DNA from: Solibaculum_A intestinale
GTDB taxonomy: Bacteria > Bacillota > Clostridia > Oscillospirales > Acutalibacteraceae
DNA length: 64,000 nt
Assembly: GCF_040096205.1 (NCBI RefSeq)
Contig: NZ_JBBMFD010000014.1
Span: 1-64,000 of the forward strand
Direction of reading: 5' to 3'
Of the stretch, positions 23,844 through 32,470 are shown in pieces. A model generated the notes under the pieces. That model had not been told where the DNA came from, did no database searches, and saw only the letters and a program-made list of their open reading frames with translations. Each line of letters opens with the position of its first letter. Positions within the stretch are counted from its first letter, which is position 1. Made by a program: the position numbers and the translations under genes.

Positions 23844-24515
23844 TTAGATTCCCTCCCTGCAAAGCTTTGCACAGAATTTGATGTAGATGGCGATAAAGCG
23901 AATGAAGTAATAGGAGACGTAGTACATTCCGATGCCCGCCAGACCCGACAGGGCGATGAGGCTGACTCCCAAGAGCGAAAAGATCAGCGGAAGCATACCC
24001 GAAAAACTCACGATTGCGCCCACCATCACAGCAAGCCCGCCGCCGAACAGGGAAATCGGTACGGCCCACAACGCGATCACAGTGCAGGCCAGGGCGATGA
24101 GAATCCAGACGCCCAGGAAAAAGTTAAAGAGCACCACCAGCACAATGCCCAGAGCCTGGCTCCCTTGGGGCCTTTCCCGGGATGCAGGGGTGCCCTGCGC
24201 GGTCCCTGCCGGTGCGTAAGGCCGCAAAGATGGTTCCTGGGTTGCTTGTAATACAGGCTCGCCGCTGCCCGGATCCGGTTTTCCCGTTGCTTCGGCGTCA
24301 GGCCCGCTTCCTTTCCCGCCTGCCAGCTCCTCGATATAGGCCCTTGCAAGCTCGGATGGGTCCCCCAAGGCCTCCGCCACCTCCTCTGGGGTCTTCCCGT
24401 TTTCCTGCCCGGCGCGGAAATGTTCAATGTAATCGCTGAGGATATCCTCCCGTTCGCTGCGGGAAAGGGGAGAAAGGGCCTCGTTGAGCGTCGTCAAAAA
24501 TTGTTCCTTATTCAC
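23844..24515 (-). CDS. HAAS/DUF1700 domain membrane protein
   Basis: A 223-aa protein. The N-terminal cytoplasmic HAAS helical domain (about residues 1-75) has the typical LSRSEREDILSDYIEHF and EVAEALGDPSELARAYI segments. A Pro/Gly/Gln-rich linker follows, then about four membrane helices. The GTG start at 24515 follows GGAGGTGAGG and overlaps padR by 8 bp. HAAS domains pair with PadR regulators and are thought to link a membrane signal to transcription. Confidence 0.87.
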   Translation of the reverse strand: MNKEQFLTTLNEALSPLSRSEREDILSDYIEHFRAGQENGKTPEEVAEALGDPSELARAYIEELAGGKGSGPDAEATGKPDPGSGEPVLQATQEPSLRPYAPAGTAQGTPASRERPQGSQALGIVLVVLFNFFLGVWILIALACTVIALWAVPISLFGGGLAVMVGAIVSFSGMLPLIFSLLGVSLIALSGLAGIGMYYVSYYFIRFIAIYIKFCAKLCREGI

Positions 24516-24831
24516 TTTCCTCACCTCCATGAATGATCGTGTCAACCTGGGCGGAAAACCGCCGCCATTCCTCCACGAGCAAGGATAAAAATTCCTTGCC
24601 CTTCGGTGTCAAGGTGTAATACTTCCGCGGCGCACCGCCCTGGGATTCGCGCAGATAAGAGGTCAGGTAGTCATCCTGCTGGAGCCTCCTGAGAACCGGG
24701 TAGACCGTTCCGTCGGAAATATCAATGCCTTTGGTCAGGGAAGCCGCAATTTCATACCCGTAGCGGTCACGGCTGTCAAGCAGCGCGAGCACGCATAGCT
24801 CCAGTACCCCCTTTTTAAACTGAATAGTCAT
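24508..24831 (-). CDS. PadR family transcriptional regulator
   Basis: A 107-aa PadR-s1 type winged-helix repressor with the family segments GVLELCVLALL, YGYEIAASL, DGTVYPVLRRLQQ and RKYYTLTPKGKEFL, and a short C-terminal dimerisation helix. It is the first gene of a three-gene operon with the HAAS and DUF4097 genes. A perfect palindrome just downstream of its -10 is the obvious operator for autoregulation. Confidence 0.94.
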   Translation of the reverse strand: MTIQFKKGVLELCVLALLDSRDRYGYEIAASLTKGIDISDGTVYPVLRRLQQDDYLTSYLRESQGGAPRKYYTLTPKGKEFLSLLVEEWRRFSAQVDTIIHGGEESE

Positions 24832-24862
24832 GGCGTCACCTCACAATATTAAATTTGGACAG

Positions 24863-24914
24863 GTATTATTTCATAAATAATACTGAATATAAAACGAAAT
24901 AGTACATTTGTCAA
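24863..24914 (-). promoter_or_regulatory. padR operon promoter and palindromic operator
   Basis: On the minus strand: -35 TTGACA (24909-24914), 17 bp, -10 TATATT (24886-24891), then the perfect palindrome GTATTATTT-ATG-AAATAATAC (24863-24883) at the expected transcription start. A repressor bound there would block the promoter. Confidence 0.85.
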
Positions 24915-24942
24915 TAGCCTCAGCGCTTTTTTTCTGCGAAAT

Positions 24943-25003
24943 TTGCAATTCATGCGAATTTATGGTACACTCCCTTTGGAAATTTGTAAAATTGGGCTTG
25001 ACA
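24943..25003 (+). promoter_or_regulatory. candidate promoters for degV
   Basis: TTGCAA (24943-24948) and TACACT (24966-24971) are 17 bp apart. A second perfect -35 TTGACA (24998-25003) lacks a good -10. Confidence 0.4.
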
Positions 25004-25093
25004 AGGGAAAAAGAACCGCCGTTTTAGGCGCCGGCAATCGCGCTGTCCCGGCAAAGCCCGCCATTTTAAGAGGAAAATAGGAGTCATTGGCAG

Positions 25094-25939
25094 ATGGAGA
25101 ACATCATCATTACAGGGGACAGCACCTGCGACCTGTCGCAGGAACTAAAGGAACGCTATCGGATTGAGACGGTGCCTCTTTACGTGAACTTCGGTGAGGA
25201 AAGCCGGCGGGACGGGGTGGACGTCCAGCCTGACGATATTTACGCCTATTATAATCAGAATGGGAAGCTTCCCACTACCTCCGCCACTACCCCTGCCGAT
25301 TATATGGAGTTTTTCTCCCGCAAAGCCAGGGAAGGGGACGCGGTGATTCATTTCAACATCAGTTCCGGCTTTTCCGCCGCTCATAACAACGCCTGTCTGG
25401 CTGCTAAGGAGTTTTCCAACGTCTATGTGGTGGACTCCAAGAACCTCTCCACCGGAACGGCTCTTTTGATGCTCCGCGCCTGTGACATGGCCAAGGAAGG
25501 GGTCCCGGCGGCGAAAATCGCCGAAGAAATGAAACGGCTGCGGGACAAGGTACGTGCCAGCTTTATTATCGACAAGCTTGAATACCTGTGGAAAGGCGGG
25601 CGCTGCTCCGGTATTACAGCGCTGGGCGCCAACCTGCTGCGCCTAAAGCCCTGCATCGAGGTGGAAGACGGCAATATGAAGGTGGGGAAGAAGTTCCGCG
25701 GCAAACTGGGAGACGTGCTGGAAGAGTATGTGGAAAACCGTCTGAAAGGAAGAGAGGATTTGGCCCTCGACCGCATTTTTATTACGCACGCCGGCATTGC
25801 CCAGGAGCACATCGACCGGGTCAGACGCAAGGTGGAGGAATTTGCAAGCTTCCATGAAATCCTGGTGACCCGAGCGGGGTGTACCATCAGCAATCACTGC
25901 GGCCCCAATACCCTGGGTGTTCTTTTTATCACAAAATAG
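25094..25939 (+). CDS. DegV family fatty-acid-binding protein
   Basis: A 281-aa DegV/FakB-type protein with the N-terminal DSTCDLSQ, the PTTSATTPADY segment, ISSGFSAAHNNA, a WKGGRCSG segment and a C-terminal HCGPNTLGVLF. Proteins of this family bind a fatty acid and, as FakB, present it to the FakA kinase. No fakA is nearby. It is a single gene between the divergent padR operon and the pectin-utilisation regulators. Confidence 0.93.
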   Translation: MENIIITGDSTCDLSQELKERYRIETVPLYVNFGEESRRDGVDVQPDDIYAYYNQNGKLPTTSATTPADYMEFFSRKAREGDAVIHFNISSGFSAAHNNACLAAKEFSNVYVVDSKNLSTGTALLMLRACDMAKEGVPAAKIAEEMKRLRDKVRASFIIDKLEYLWKGGRCSGITALGANLLRLKPCIEVEDGNMKVGKKFRGKLGDVLEEYVENRLKGREDLALDRIFITHAGIAQEHIDRVRRKVEEFASFHEILVTRAGCTISNHCGPNTLGVLFITK

Positions 25940-26264
25940 GGAAATTGAGGGGATAATAGGGAATTTATTTCAGAAATTTGCGCCGGATAGAGGAAAACTC
26001 AAATAATTTTTTTAGCAGTCGCAAAAAATGCTTCTGAAAAAAAACAGGAATTTTTACGTCTTTTCAAACGTTGCTTTTTTTGTAGAAATTAGTGGTGAAT
26101 GTCTAATTTTTATAAGAAAATCAACGCCTCTCGCTCTGTCTGGATTTTTATGGATGTATCAGATTTGTGAACGCAACTGACGACATTGCCATAAAAAGGC
26201 CGGTTTTGCTGCGAAATAAATGGCGTTTTTAATAAACAAAATATTGCCTTTTCATCAAGTTCAC
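25940..26264. other. AT-rich non-coding interval upstream of the YesM-like kinase
   Basis: No gene is recognised. The stretch is much more AT-rich than the surroundings, and holds the left arm of a 12-bp inverted repeat (26157-26168) whose right arm overlaps the downstream promoter. No clear terminator for degV is seen. Confidence 0.5.
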
Positions 26265-26291
26265 TTGACAGACTGACAAATCTGATATAAT
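26265..26291 (+). promoter_or_regulatory. promoter of the YesM/YesN-like pair with distal inverted repeat
   Basis: -35 TTGACA (26265-26270) and -10 TATAAT (26286-26291) at a short 15-bp spacing. ACAAATCTGATA (26276-26287), within this promoter, is the exact complement of 26157-26168, suggesting a looping operator pair. Confidence 0.6.
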
Positions 26292-26362
26292 ATATAGTAA
26301 AAATTGATGGAAAACGACCACGGTTCCAATTTCGGGAGAGAGTAATTGGGAGAGTTGTGAAA

Positions 26363-28165
26363 ATGCTAAAAAGTGTCGGTGGTCTGTTCCGCGGACTTTC
26401 TCGTTTTTTTGTAAACTTGAAGATCCGGCACAAGTTCCAGTTGGTTTTCACAATTTTGTTGATCTTTATTTTTTCCGTTACTTTCTTGGCTGCGCAACTT
26501 TCGCTGGATTCTTACAATCAGGTGCTCTTTGAGCAATCGGCGCAGGTTCTCAATATGTCTGCGCTGAATGTGGAGTCGGTGGAGAAATCAGTGGATACCA
26601 TTACCCATATCATGATTACCGACGACGCCATCTTCGAAGAGCTTACCGGCATCAACCACAGCGACATGACGGATGCAGACCTTCGCTGGGAGATTCGCCG
26701 GTTGATGAAGCGGTTTTGGCGGTTTTCCTATTCGGATGCCTGCATCCGGTCCATGCAGTTTCTCTTTCCGGACGGGCATGTAGGGAAAATCGGCCAGGAC
26801 GCGGAAATGAGCGAGGAGTTCCAACAGGAGTTGACTGCTCTAGCCGAAGAGGCGGAAGGGGACATTGCGGTTTACGATACCATCCTGGATGGAACCACAC
26901 TGGTTTTTGTCCGTCAATTTCGAAACCGGGCGCACCTTAAGCGCAGCGAAGGGATTCTCATTATTCGGTATGACCTGCAAATGTACCTGCGCAGAAACAA
27001 CGTACCGTCGCAGCTGGACCCGAATATGAAATTCTATATGCTCACGCAGGACAGCGTCGTTTACCCCGGCGGAGCGGAGAACGAGGCCTTTTTGGATGAC
27101 CTGAGGCAGCGCGATCTTCCGAGCCGCGAAGGATACACGTTTGAAACGGTCAATGGAAGCAAACAGTTCATTGCGTATCAGTATTCAGAAGGCCGGCACT
27201 GGCTGTATGTGATTGCCATCGAATATAACCATATTTTCCAGAATATCATTGTATTGAGAAATACGTTGATCGTGGCTTTGGCGGTCCTTCTTCTGTTGGC
27301 CCTGTTTGTGACAAACCGGCTGATTGCCTCCATTACCCAGCCTCTTGACCGGCTGGTTGCCTATATGCAACAAAGCGAACCTACCGGCACCCAGCCCCCG
27401 CGCAACCAGAAACTGGCGGAGCGCGGCGATGAAATCGGGTATCTCTACCGTAATTTTTCGCTTTTGGTTTCCCGCATCGACCGTTATGTGAGCGAGGACT
27501 ACAAAAAGCGCCTTCTTTTGAAGGACTATCAGTACCGCTCGCTGCAAAGCCAAATCAATCCCCATTTTTTGTACAACACCCTGGATTCGATCAATTGGTT
27601 AGCCAAGCGCTCCAGACAGAAGGACATCTCGACCATGGTGGAAGCCCTATCCCACTTGATGCGCTATTCCATCAGCAAAAACGACGCATCCACCATTACC
27701 CTTCGTCAGGAGATTGATATTGTAAAAGACTACATAGATATTCAGTCCATCCGGTTTGGAGAGGAACTTCAGTTTGAACTGGATGTGGAGGATGACCTTT
27801 ATCCCTATACTTTGCCCCGGCTGACCATTCAGCCGATTGTGGAGAACTGCATGAATTATGCGGTAGGGGCTACCGACCACCCGTGTGTGGTGCGGCTGGA
27901 GGCGCACAGCGAAGGCAATTGCATCCGTTTGTGCGTGTCGGACAGCGGACCGGGTCTAAGCCCGGAGGATTTCGAAAAGATCGCATCCTTCAAAACATCG
28001 CCTCACGGCCTTGGAATCGGACTGAAAAACATCAATGAGAGAATAAAGCTGTGTTTCGGAGAAGAGTATGGAATGAGCTTCGAGAACAACCCAGGCGGAG
28101 GCTTGAAGGTGATTCTTACGATTCCGAAGGTGGTGAAAGAGGATGTACAAACTGCTCATAGTTGA
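26363..28165 (+). CDS. YesM/LytS-type sensor histidine kinase
   Basis: A 600-aa membrane kinase. It has a first membrane helix (about residues 25-45), a large extracellular sensor domain, a second helix (about 300-320), a HAMP region, then the His_kinase domain with SQINPHFLYNTLDSI and an ATPase domain with QPIVENCMNYAV, DSGPGL and GLGIGLKN. The ATG at 26363 lies 8 nt after GGGAGAG. This family typically senses plant cell-wall oligosaccharides together with AraC-type regulators. The downstream ABC importer and GH105 genes suggest rhamnogalacturonan fragments as signal. It overlaps its regulator gene by 23 bp. Confidence 0.92.
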   Translation: MLKSVGGLFRGLSRFFVNLKIRHKFQLVFTILLIFIFSVTFLAAQLSLDSYNQVLFEQSAQVLNMSALNVESVEKSVDTITHIMITDDAIFEELTGINHSDMTDADLRWEIRRLMKRFWRFSYSDACIRSMQFLFPDGHVGKIGQDAEMSEEFQQELTALAEEAEGDIAVYDTILDGTTLVFVRQFRNRAHLKRSEGILIIRYDLQMYLRRNNVPSQLDPNMKFYMLTQDSVVYPGGAENEAFLDDLRQRDLPSREGYTFETVNGSKQFIAYQYSEGRHWLYVIAIEYNHIFQNIIVLRNTLIVALAVLLLLALFVTNRLIASITQPLDRLVAYMQQSEPTGTQPPRNQKLAERGDEIGYLYRNFSLLVSRIDRYVSEDYKKRLLLKDYQYRSLQSQINPHFLYNTLDSINWLAKRSRQKDISTMVEALSHLMRYSISKNDASTITLRQEIDIVKDYIDIQSIRFGEELQFELDVEDDLYPYTLPRLTIQPIVENCMNYAVGATDHPCVVRLEAHSEGNCIRLCVSDSGPGLSPEDFEKIASFKTSPHGLGIGLKNINERIKLCFGEEYGMSFENNPGGGLKVILTIPKVVKEDVQTAHS

Positions 28166-29012
28166 TGATGAAAAGATTAGCCGTGAGGGATTAACGGAAT
28201 GCATTGACTGGGAAAAGTACCAGGTTCGGGTAATCGGAGCAGCGCAAAACGGGAAGGAAGCCATGGCAATCATCACCGCGCAGCATCCCGATTTGGTTAT
28301 TACCGATATAAAAATGCCGCTTATGGATGGAATAACCCTGATCGATCAGGCGCGTATGCTGTCGCCGGATACGATTTTTGTCGTCCTCTCCGGCCACGGG
28401 GAGTTCGAATATGCACAAAAGGCGATGCGCTGCGGCGTGAAGCACTACCTGCTCAAGCCGTGCAATGAAGAACAGATTGCGGAGATGCTGGTGGAGATCA
28501 AGGCCGAGCGCCTGCAAAAGCAGCGCCTGGATAACTTAATTAAAACGATCAATGAAAATATGGAAAAGATGCCGGATGCAGTGAGGGAATTATTTCCTCC
28601 TGACTTTGCCACCTGGGCGGACAAAGATCAGCTTGACTATCTGGAGACCCGGCATGGAAACATCGCCCAGATTATCATCCGCTATGTGCAGACACATTAT
28701 GCGGACCCAAATTTGTCACTCAAGCAGCTTGCGCATGAAGTAATATTTATGAACGATGGTTACCTTGGGAAGCTTTTCAAAAAGGAGGTGGGCGAAAAGT
28801 TTACACAGTATGTTCTCAAGGTACGCATGGAAAATGCGAAGTATCTGATTGAAAACAGCGATGGCGAAAGGCTTTATGAGGTGGCCACACAGGTTGGCTT
28901 GGGTGAGAACCCTCAGTATTTTAGTCAGGTGTTCAAGAAGTATGTGGGGTACACTCCCAGCGAGTATAAACGCACCCTGCAACAAAACCCACAAATAATT
29001 GAACAGAATTGA
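28143..29012 (+). CDS. YesN-type response regulator (receiver plus AraC-type HTH)
   Basis: A 289-aa regulator. The receiver domain has DDE near the N-terminus, phospho-acceptor Asp in LVITDIKMP and the switch region VVLSGHGEF, with LLKPC carrying the conserved Lys. A helical linker leads to a C-terminal AraC/XylS double helix-turn-helix ending in the family signature VGYTPSEYKRT. It should activate the ABC transporter and GH105 genes that start less than 100 bp downstream. Confidence 0.94.
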   Translation: MYKLLIVDDEKISREGLTECIDWEKYQVRVIGAAQNGKEAMAIITAQHPDLVITDIKMPLMDGITLIDQARMLSPDTIFVVLSGHGEFEYAQKAMRCGVKHYLLKPCNEEQIAEMLVEIKAERLQKQRLDNLIKTINENMEKMPDAVRELFPPDFATWADKDQLDYLETRHGNIAQIIIRYVQTHYADPNLSLKQLAHEVIFMNDGYLGKLFKKEVGEKFTQYVLKVRMENAKYLIENSDGERLYEVATQVGLGENPQYFSQVFKKYVGYTPSEYKRTLQQNPQIIEQN

Positions 29013-29105
29013 CGGTTTTTTTTATTTCTTTTCGGCTCGACTTAGTTTATTATAGGTCTGTGACGAAACTTTCGTCCACAAAATTCATAGGAGGTTTGTT
29101 GAACA

Positions 29106-30452
29106 ATGAAAAAGACATCTCTTGTTCTCTGCCTGCTGTTGGTCCTCATGACGGTTCTTTCCGCATGCGGCGGCGACAGCGGCACCAGCAGTACCGGAAC
29201 CACTTCCGGCGCTACTTCCACGCAGGCGTCCAGCGAGGACACCACGAGACCGATTACCCTGGGTATTTCCTGGTGGGGCGGTTCTACCCGTCATGACTAC
29301 ACCAACAAGATTCTTGACCTGTACAAGTCCAAGAATACCAACGTCACCATCAACGCTGAGTATGTCAGCTGGGACGACTATTGGAGCAGCATGAACACCA
29401 AGGCCGCTTCCAACACCCTGCCGAGCGTTATGCAGCAGGACTATGCGAAGATCGGTCAGTTCATTGACAACGGCACCATCGTTGACATGACCGCGCAGGT
29501 TGAGAATAAGAACCTGGATCTCTCCGACATCAAGGGCGATGCCTTCTATGGCGGCAAGATCGACGGCAAGCTGTACGGCATTTCCACCGGTGTTAACGCG
29601 TTCTGCTACCTGTACGATGCGACTGCTCTGAAGGATGCCGGCGTTACCGCTCCTTCCGAGAAGTTCACTTGGGACGAATTCGACACCATTTCTAAGGAAA
29701 TGATGTCCAAGGCGAATCTGCCGACTGTTCCGCTGATTTCTACCGACCCGAAATTCTTCGTTGAGATGTATGTCCGCAACCAGGGCAAGCATATGTACTC
29801 TGAAGATGGCAAGACCTTCGGTTTTGACAAGGCTCTCCTTCAGGAAGCCTTCCAGGTTCAGGAAGATCTCAGCAAGTCCGGCAACGCTCTGAGCCCTGAC
29901 ATTGTTTATGCGGCTAATCAGGATAACGACCTGCTGGCCCAGAAGAAGACTTGGGGCGAACCGCTGTGGAGCAACCAGGTTATCAACGTTATGAAGCTGG
30001 CCAACGACGAAACCCGTGACTTCCAGCTCACCATGATGCCCGGTACCGACAATGGCGGTATCTACCTGAAGCCCTCCATGCTGTGGTCCATCACCAGAGA
30101 CTGCCCGGAAGCCGATCGCAATGCGGCTGCCAGACTGATCTCCTTCATCCTTAACGACATCGAAGCCAATAAGCTCGCTGGCGCGGATCGTGGTGTTACC
30201 ATCATGAAGAAGGTCAACGAAGCTCTTGTTGCAGAGGCTGACGCCAACAACAAGAAGGTTTACGATTACATCGACGTGGTCGGCAAGTATGCCACCGAGA
30301 TCGATCCTCCGGAGCCTGTTGCTGGTTCTGAAATCACCAAGGAAATCAAGGATCAGTTCGACGCCATCGTGTACGGCAAGAAGACCGCTCAGCAGGCTGC
30401 TGACGATTGCTGGAACAACAGCGAGCAGATCTTTGCAAACAACGCTGGTTAA
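29106..30452 (+). CDS. ABC sugar transporter substrate-binding lipoprotein (CUT1)
   Basis: A 448-aa extracellular solute-binding protein, family 1. A lipoprotein signal ends in LSAC (Cys near residue 20), followed by a Ser/Thr/Gly-rich linker and a bilobal binding domain with many aromatic residues suited to carbohydrate. Position before two CUT1 permeases and a GH105 gene suggests rhamnogalacturonan-derived di- or oligosaccharides as ligand. Codon use favours U-ending GCU, GUU and CGU codons, as in highly expressed genes. No ATPase is in the cluster, so a shared MsmK-type ATPase is probably used. Confidence 0.93.
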   Translation: MKKTSLVLCLLLVLMTVLSACGGDSGTSSTGTTSGATSTQASSEDTTRPITLGISWWGGSTRHDYTNKILDLYKSKNTNVTINAEYVSWDDYWSSMNTKAASNTLPSVMQQDYAKIGQFIDNGTIVDMTAQVENKNLDLSDIKGDAFYGGKIDGKLYGISTGVNAFCYLYDATALKDAGVTAPSEKFTWDEFDTISKEMMSKANLPTVPLISTDPKFFVEMYVRNQGKHMYSEDGKTFGFDKALLQEAFQVQEDLSKSGNALSPDIVYAANQDNDLLAQKKTWGEPLWSNQVINVMKLANDETRDFQLTMMPGTDNGGIYLKPSMLWSITRDCPEADRNAAARLISFILNDIEANKLAGADRGVTIMKKVNEALVAEADANNKKVYDYIDVVGKYATEIDPPEPVAGSEITKEIKDQFDAIVYGKKTAQQAADDCWNNSEQIFANNAG

Positions 30453-30521
30453 TCTCAGATCCATCGGTATTTTTGTAGATTCCTATTCTGCAGCGAAGTA
30501 ATAAACTGAGTCTTGTGACAG

Positions 30522-30558
30522 AAAGACGCAAAAAGTCAGCGCTTTTTGCGTCTTTCCT
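30522..30558 (+). terminator. stem-loop between binding protein and permeases (attenuator-like)
   Basis: Perfect 14-bp stem AAAGACGCAAAAAG (30522-30535) with 30542-30555 and a 6-nt loop, inside the operon. It probably reduces permease expression relative to the binding protein or protects its mRNA. Confidence 0.8.
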
Positions 30559-30613
30559 GCCGAATACTTGAAATTAGGTGTTGATTACAGGACTGGATAA
30601 GGAGTTGTCTGTG

Positions 30614-31576
30614 GTGAGAAATGCGAACGCTGCTGTAAAGCAGCCGAAGAACCAGCTCACACGTCGCAGCGGTTGGTCATCGTTTATCAACAGCGAAAAC
30701 GCGGCTGGTTATATTTTCCTTGCACCGTGGCTGATCGGATTCCTGGTATTCACCGCTTATCCGATCTTTGCATCCCTGTATTATTCCTTTACCAACCTCA
30801 ATCCCTTGAAGGGCTTGGGGAAGGAAACGTTTGTCGGCTTCCAGAACTATATCAATATGTTTACGACCGACAGCGTTTACTATACCGCATTGCGTGTTAC
30901 GTTCGTGTATGCACTGGTATCCGTGCCGCTGCGTCTGATTTTTGCGTTGCTTGTTGCAATGCTCCTCAATCGGAAGTCCAAGGCCTCTGGTGTGTATCGT
31001 ACGATTTATTATCTGCCCTCCATCGTCGGCGGCAGCGTTGCTGTTGCTGTTATGTGGAGATCCCTCTGGATTCAGGAAGGTACCATCAACGCGGTTCTTC
31101 AGTCTATTGGTATTCAATGTGATTGGGGCTGGCTAACACAGCCATCCACGGCACTGATGTGTCTGATTATTCTAGCGGTCTGGCAGTTCGGCTCTTCCAT
31201 GCTGATCTTCCTAGCTGGACTGAAGAACATTCCTGCTGAGTATTACGAGGCAGCGACGGTGGACGGCGCGGGCCCATTCCGCAAGTTCTTTAGCATTACC
31301 ATCCCGATGCTGACCCCGGTTATTTTCTTCAACCTTATCAATCAGTTAATTCTTGGCTTTACGGCCTTTACGCAAGCCTATATTACGACCCGCGGCGGCC
31401 CGATGAACGAAACGATGTTCTACGCGTTGCATCTCTACCGTCAGGGCTTTGAGTACAACAAGATGGGCTATGCTTCCGCTATGGCGTGGATTTTGCTGAT
31501 TATCGTTGCCATCATGACGGCGATTATCTTTAAGTCCTCCAATTCTTGGGTTTACTATGAGTCGAAGGGGGAATAA
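30614..31576 (+). CDS. CUT1 ABC transporter permease (first)
   Basis: A 320-aa permease of the UgpA/LacF type with six predicted helices. The coupling EAA motif is visible as EYYEAATVDGAGPFRKFFSITIPML. GTG at 30614 (or 30611) follows AAGGAG; a longer reading frame upstream has no ribosome binding site. It forms a heterodimer with the next gene and imports the sugar delivered by the preceding lipoprotein. Confidence 0.93.
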   Translation: MRNANAAVKQPKNQLTRRSGWSSFINSENAAGYIFLAPWLIGFLVFTAYPIFASLYYSFTNLNPLKGLGKETFVGFQNYINMFTTDSVYYTALRVTFVYALVSVPLRLIFALLVAMLLNRKSKASGVYRTIYYLPSIVGGSVAVAVMWRSLWIQEGTINAVLQSIGIQCDWGWLTQPSTALMCLIILAVWQFGSSMLIFLAGLKNIPAEYYEAATVDGAGPFRKFFSITIPMLTPVIFFNLINQLILGFTAFTQAYITTRGGPMNETMFYALHLYRQGFEYNKMGYASAMAWILLIIVAIMTAIIFKSSNSWVYYESKGE

Positions 31577-31579
31577 GAT

Positions 31580-32434
31580 ATGAAAACAAGAAGACAAGTT
31601 GGAACCGTAATCTATCATATTTTCATGATCCTCTTCGCATTGCTGATGCTCTATCCGATCGTTTGGATGGTCATGAGTTCACTCAAACCCAGTATTGATG
31701 TTATGTCCAAGTCCTATGAACTGATTCCGAGTACTTGGGATTTCACCAACTACTACAAGGGCTGGGTTAACGGTATCAGTAACATCCCGTTTAGCACCTT
31801 TACCTGGAACTCTCTGTACATTTCTGTTCTGGCAACGCTTGGTACCATTATTTCGTCGTGCCTTGCCGCTTACGCGTTTGCGCGTTGTAAGTTTAAACTG
31901 CGCGGTTTCTGGTTTGCCTGCATGCTCATCTCCATGATGATGCCGATTCAGGTCGTTATGATCCCGCAGTACGTGATGTTCCAGCAGTTTGGTTGGGCTC
32001 AGAGTTCTTTGCCTCTGATCGTTCCGGCCTTCTTCGCCGCTTCCTACGGTCCGTTCTCCATCTTCCTGATGATGCAGTTTATGCAGGGAATTCCGAGAGA
32101 TCTGGATGAAGCGGCCACTATCGACGGCTGCGGCAAGTATTCGATTTTCTTCCGCATTATTATGCCGTTGGTCAAGCCCGCTATTGCGTCGGCTGCGATC
32201 TTCGCTTTCTACTGGAAGTGGGACGACTTCATCGGCCCGTTGCTTTACCTCAACAAGCCGCAGAACTACACCATTTCCATGGCCTTGCGCATGATGTCCG
32301 ATAAGGACGCCATTACCGACTGGGGCGTTATGTTTGCAATGAGCACCGTGTCCCTGATCCCGACGCTGATTATTTTCTTCTGCTTCCAGAGATATCTGGT
32401 GGAAGGTATCAGCACCACCGGTCTGAAGGGCTAA
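31580..32434 (+). CDS. CUT1 ABC transporter permease (second)
   Basis: A 284-aa permease of the UgpE/MalG type with six helices and an EAA loop (DLDEAATIDGCGKYSIFFRII). It starts 3 bp after the first permease and ends with the family's VEGISTTGLKG tail. No ATP-binding subunit follows; the next gene is a GH105 hydrolase. Confidence 0.94.
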   Translation: MKTRRQVGTVIYHIFMILFALLMLYPIVWMVMSSLKPSIDVMSKSYELIPSTWDFTNYYKGWVNGISNIPFSTFTWNSLYISVLATLGTIISSCLAAYAFARCKFKLRGFWFACMLISMMMPIQVVMIPQYVMFQQFGWAQSSLPLIVPAFFAASYGPFSIFLMMQFMQGIPRDLDEAATIDGCGKYSIFFRIIMPLVKPAIASAAIFAFYWKWDDFIGPLLYLNKPQNYTISMALRMMSDKDAITDWGVMFAMSTVSLIPTLIIFFCFQRYLVEGISTTGLKG

Positions 32435-32470
32435 TCCATTGACCTTACTCTCACAATAAGGGGTTTCAAA

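Noticed and set aside
29085..30464. 459-codon open frame antisense to the substrate-binding protein
   Set aside because: The plus strand encodes a clear lipoprotein with family features; the antisense frame has no ribosome binding site or recognisable domain and arises from codon bias.
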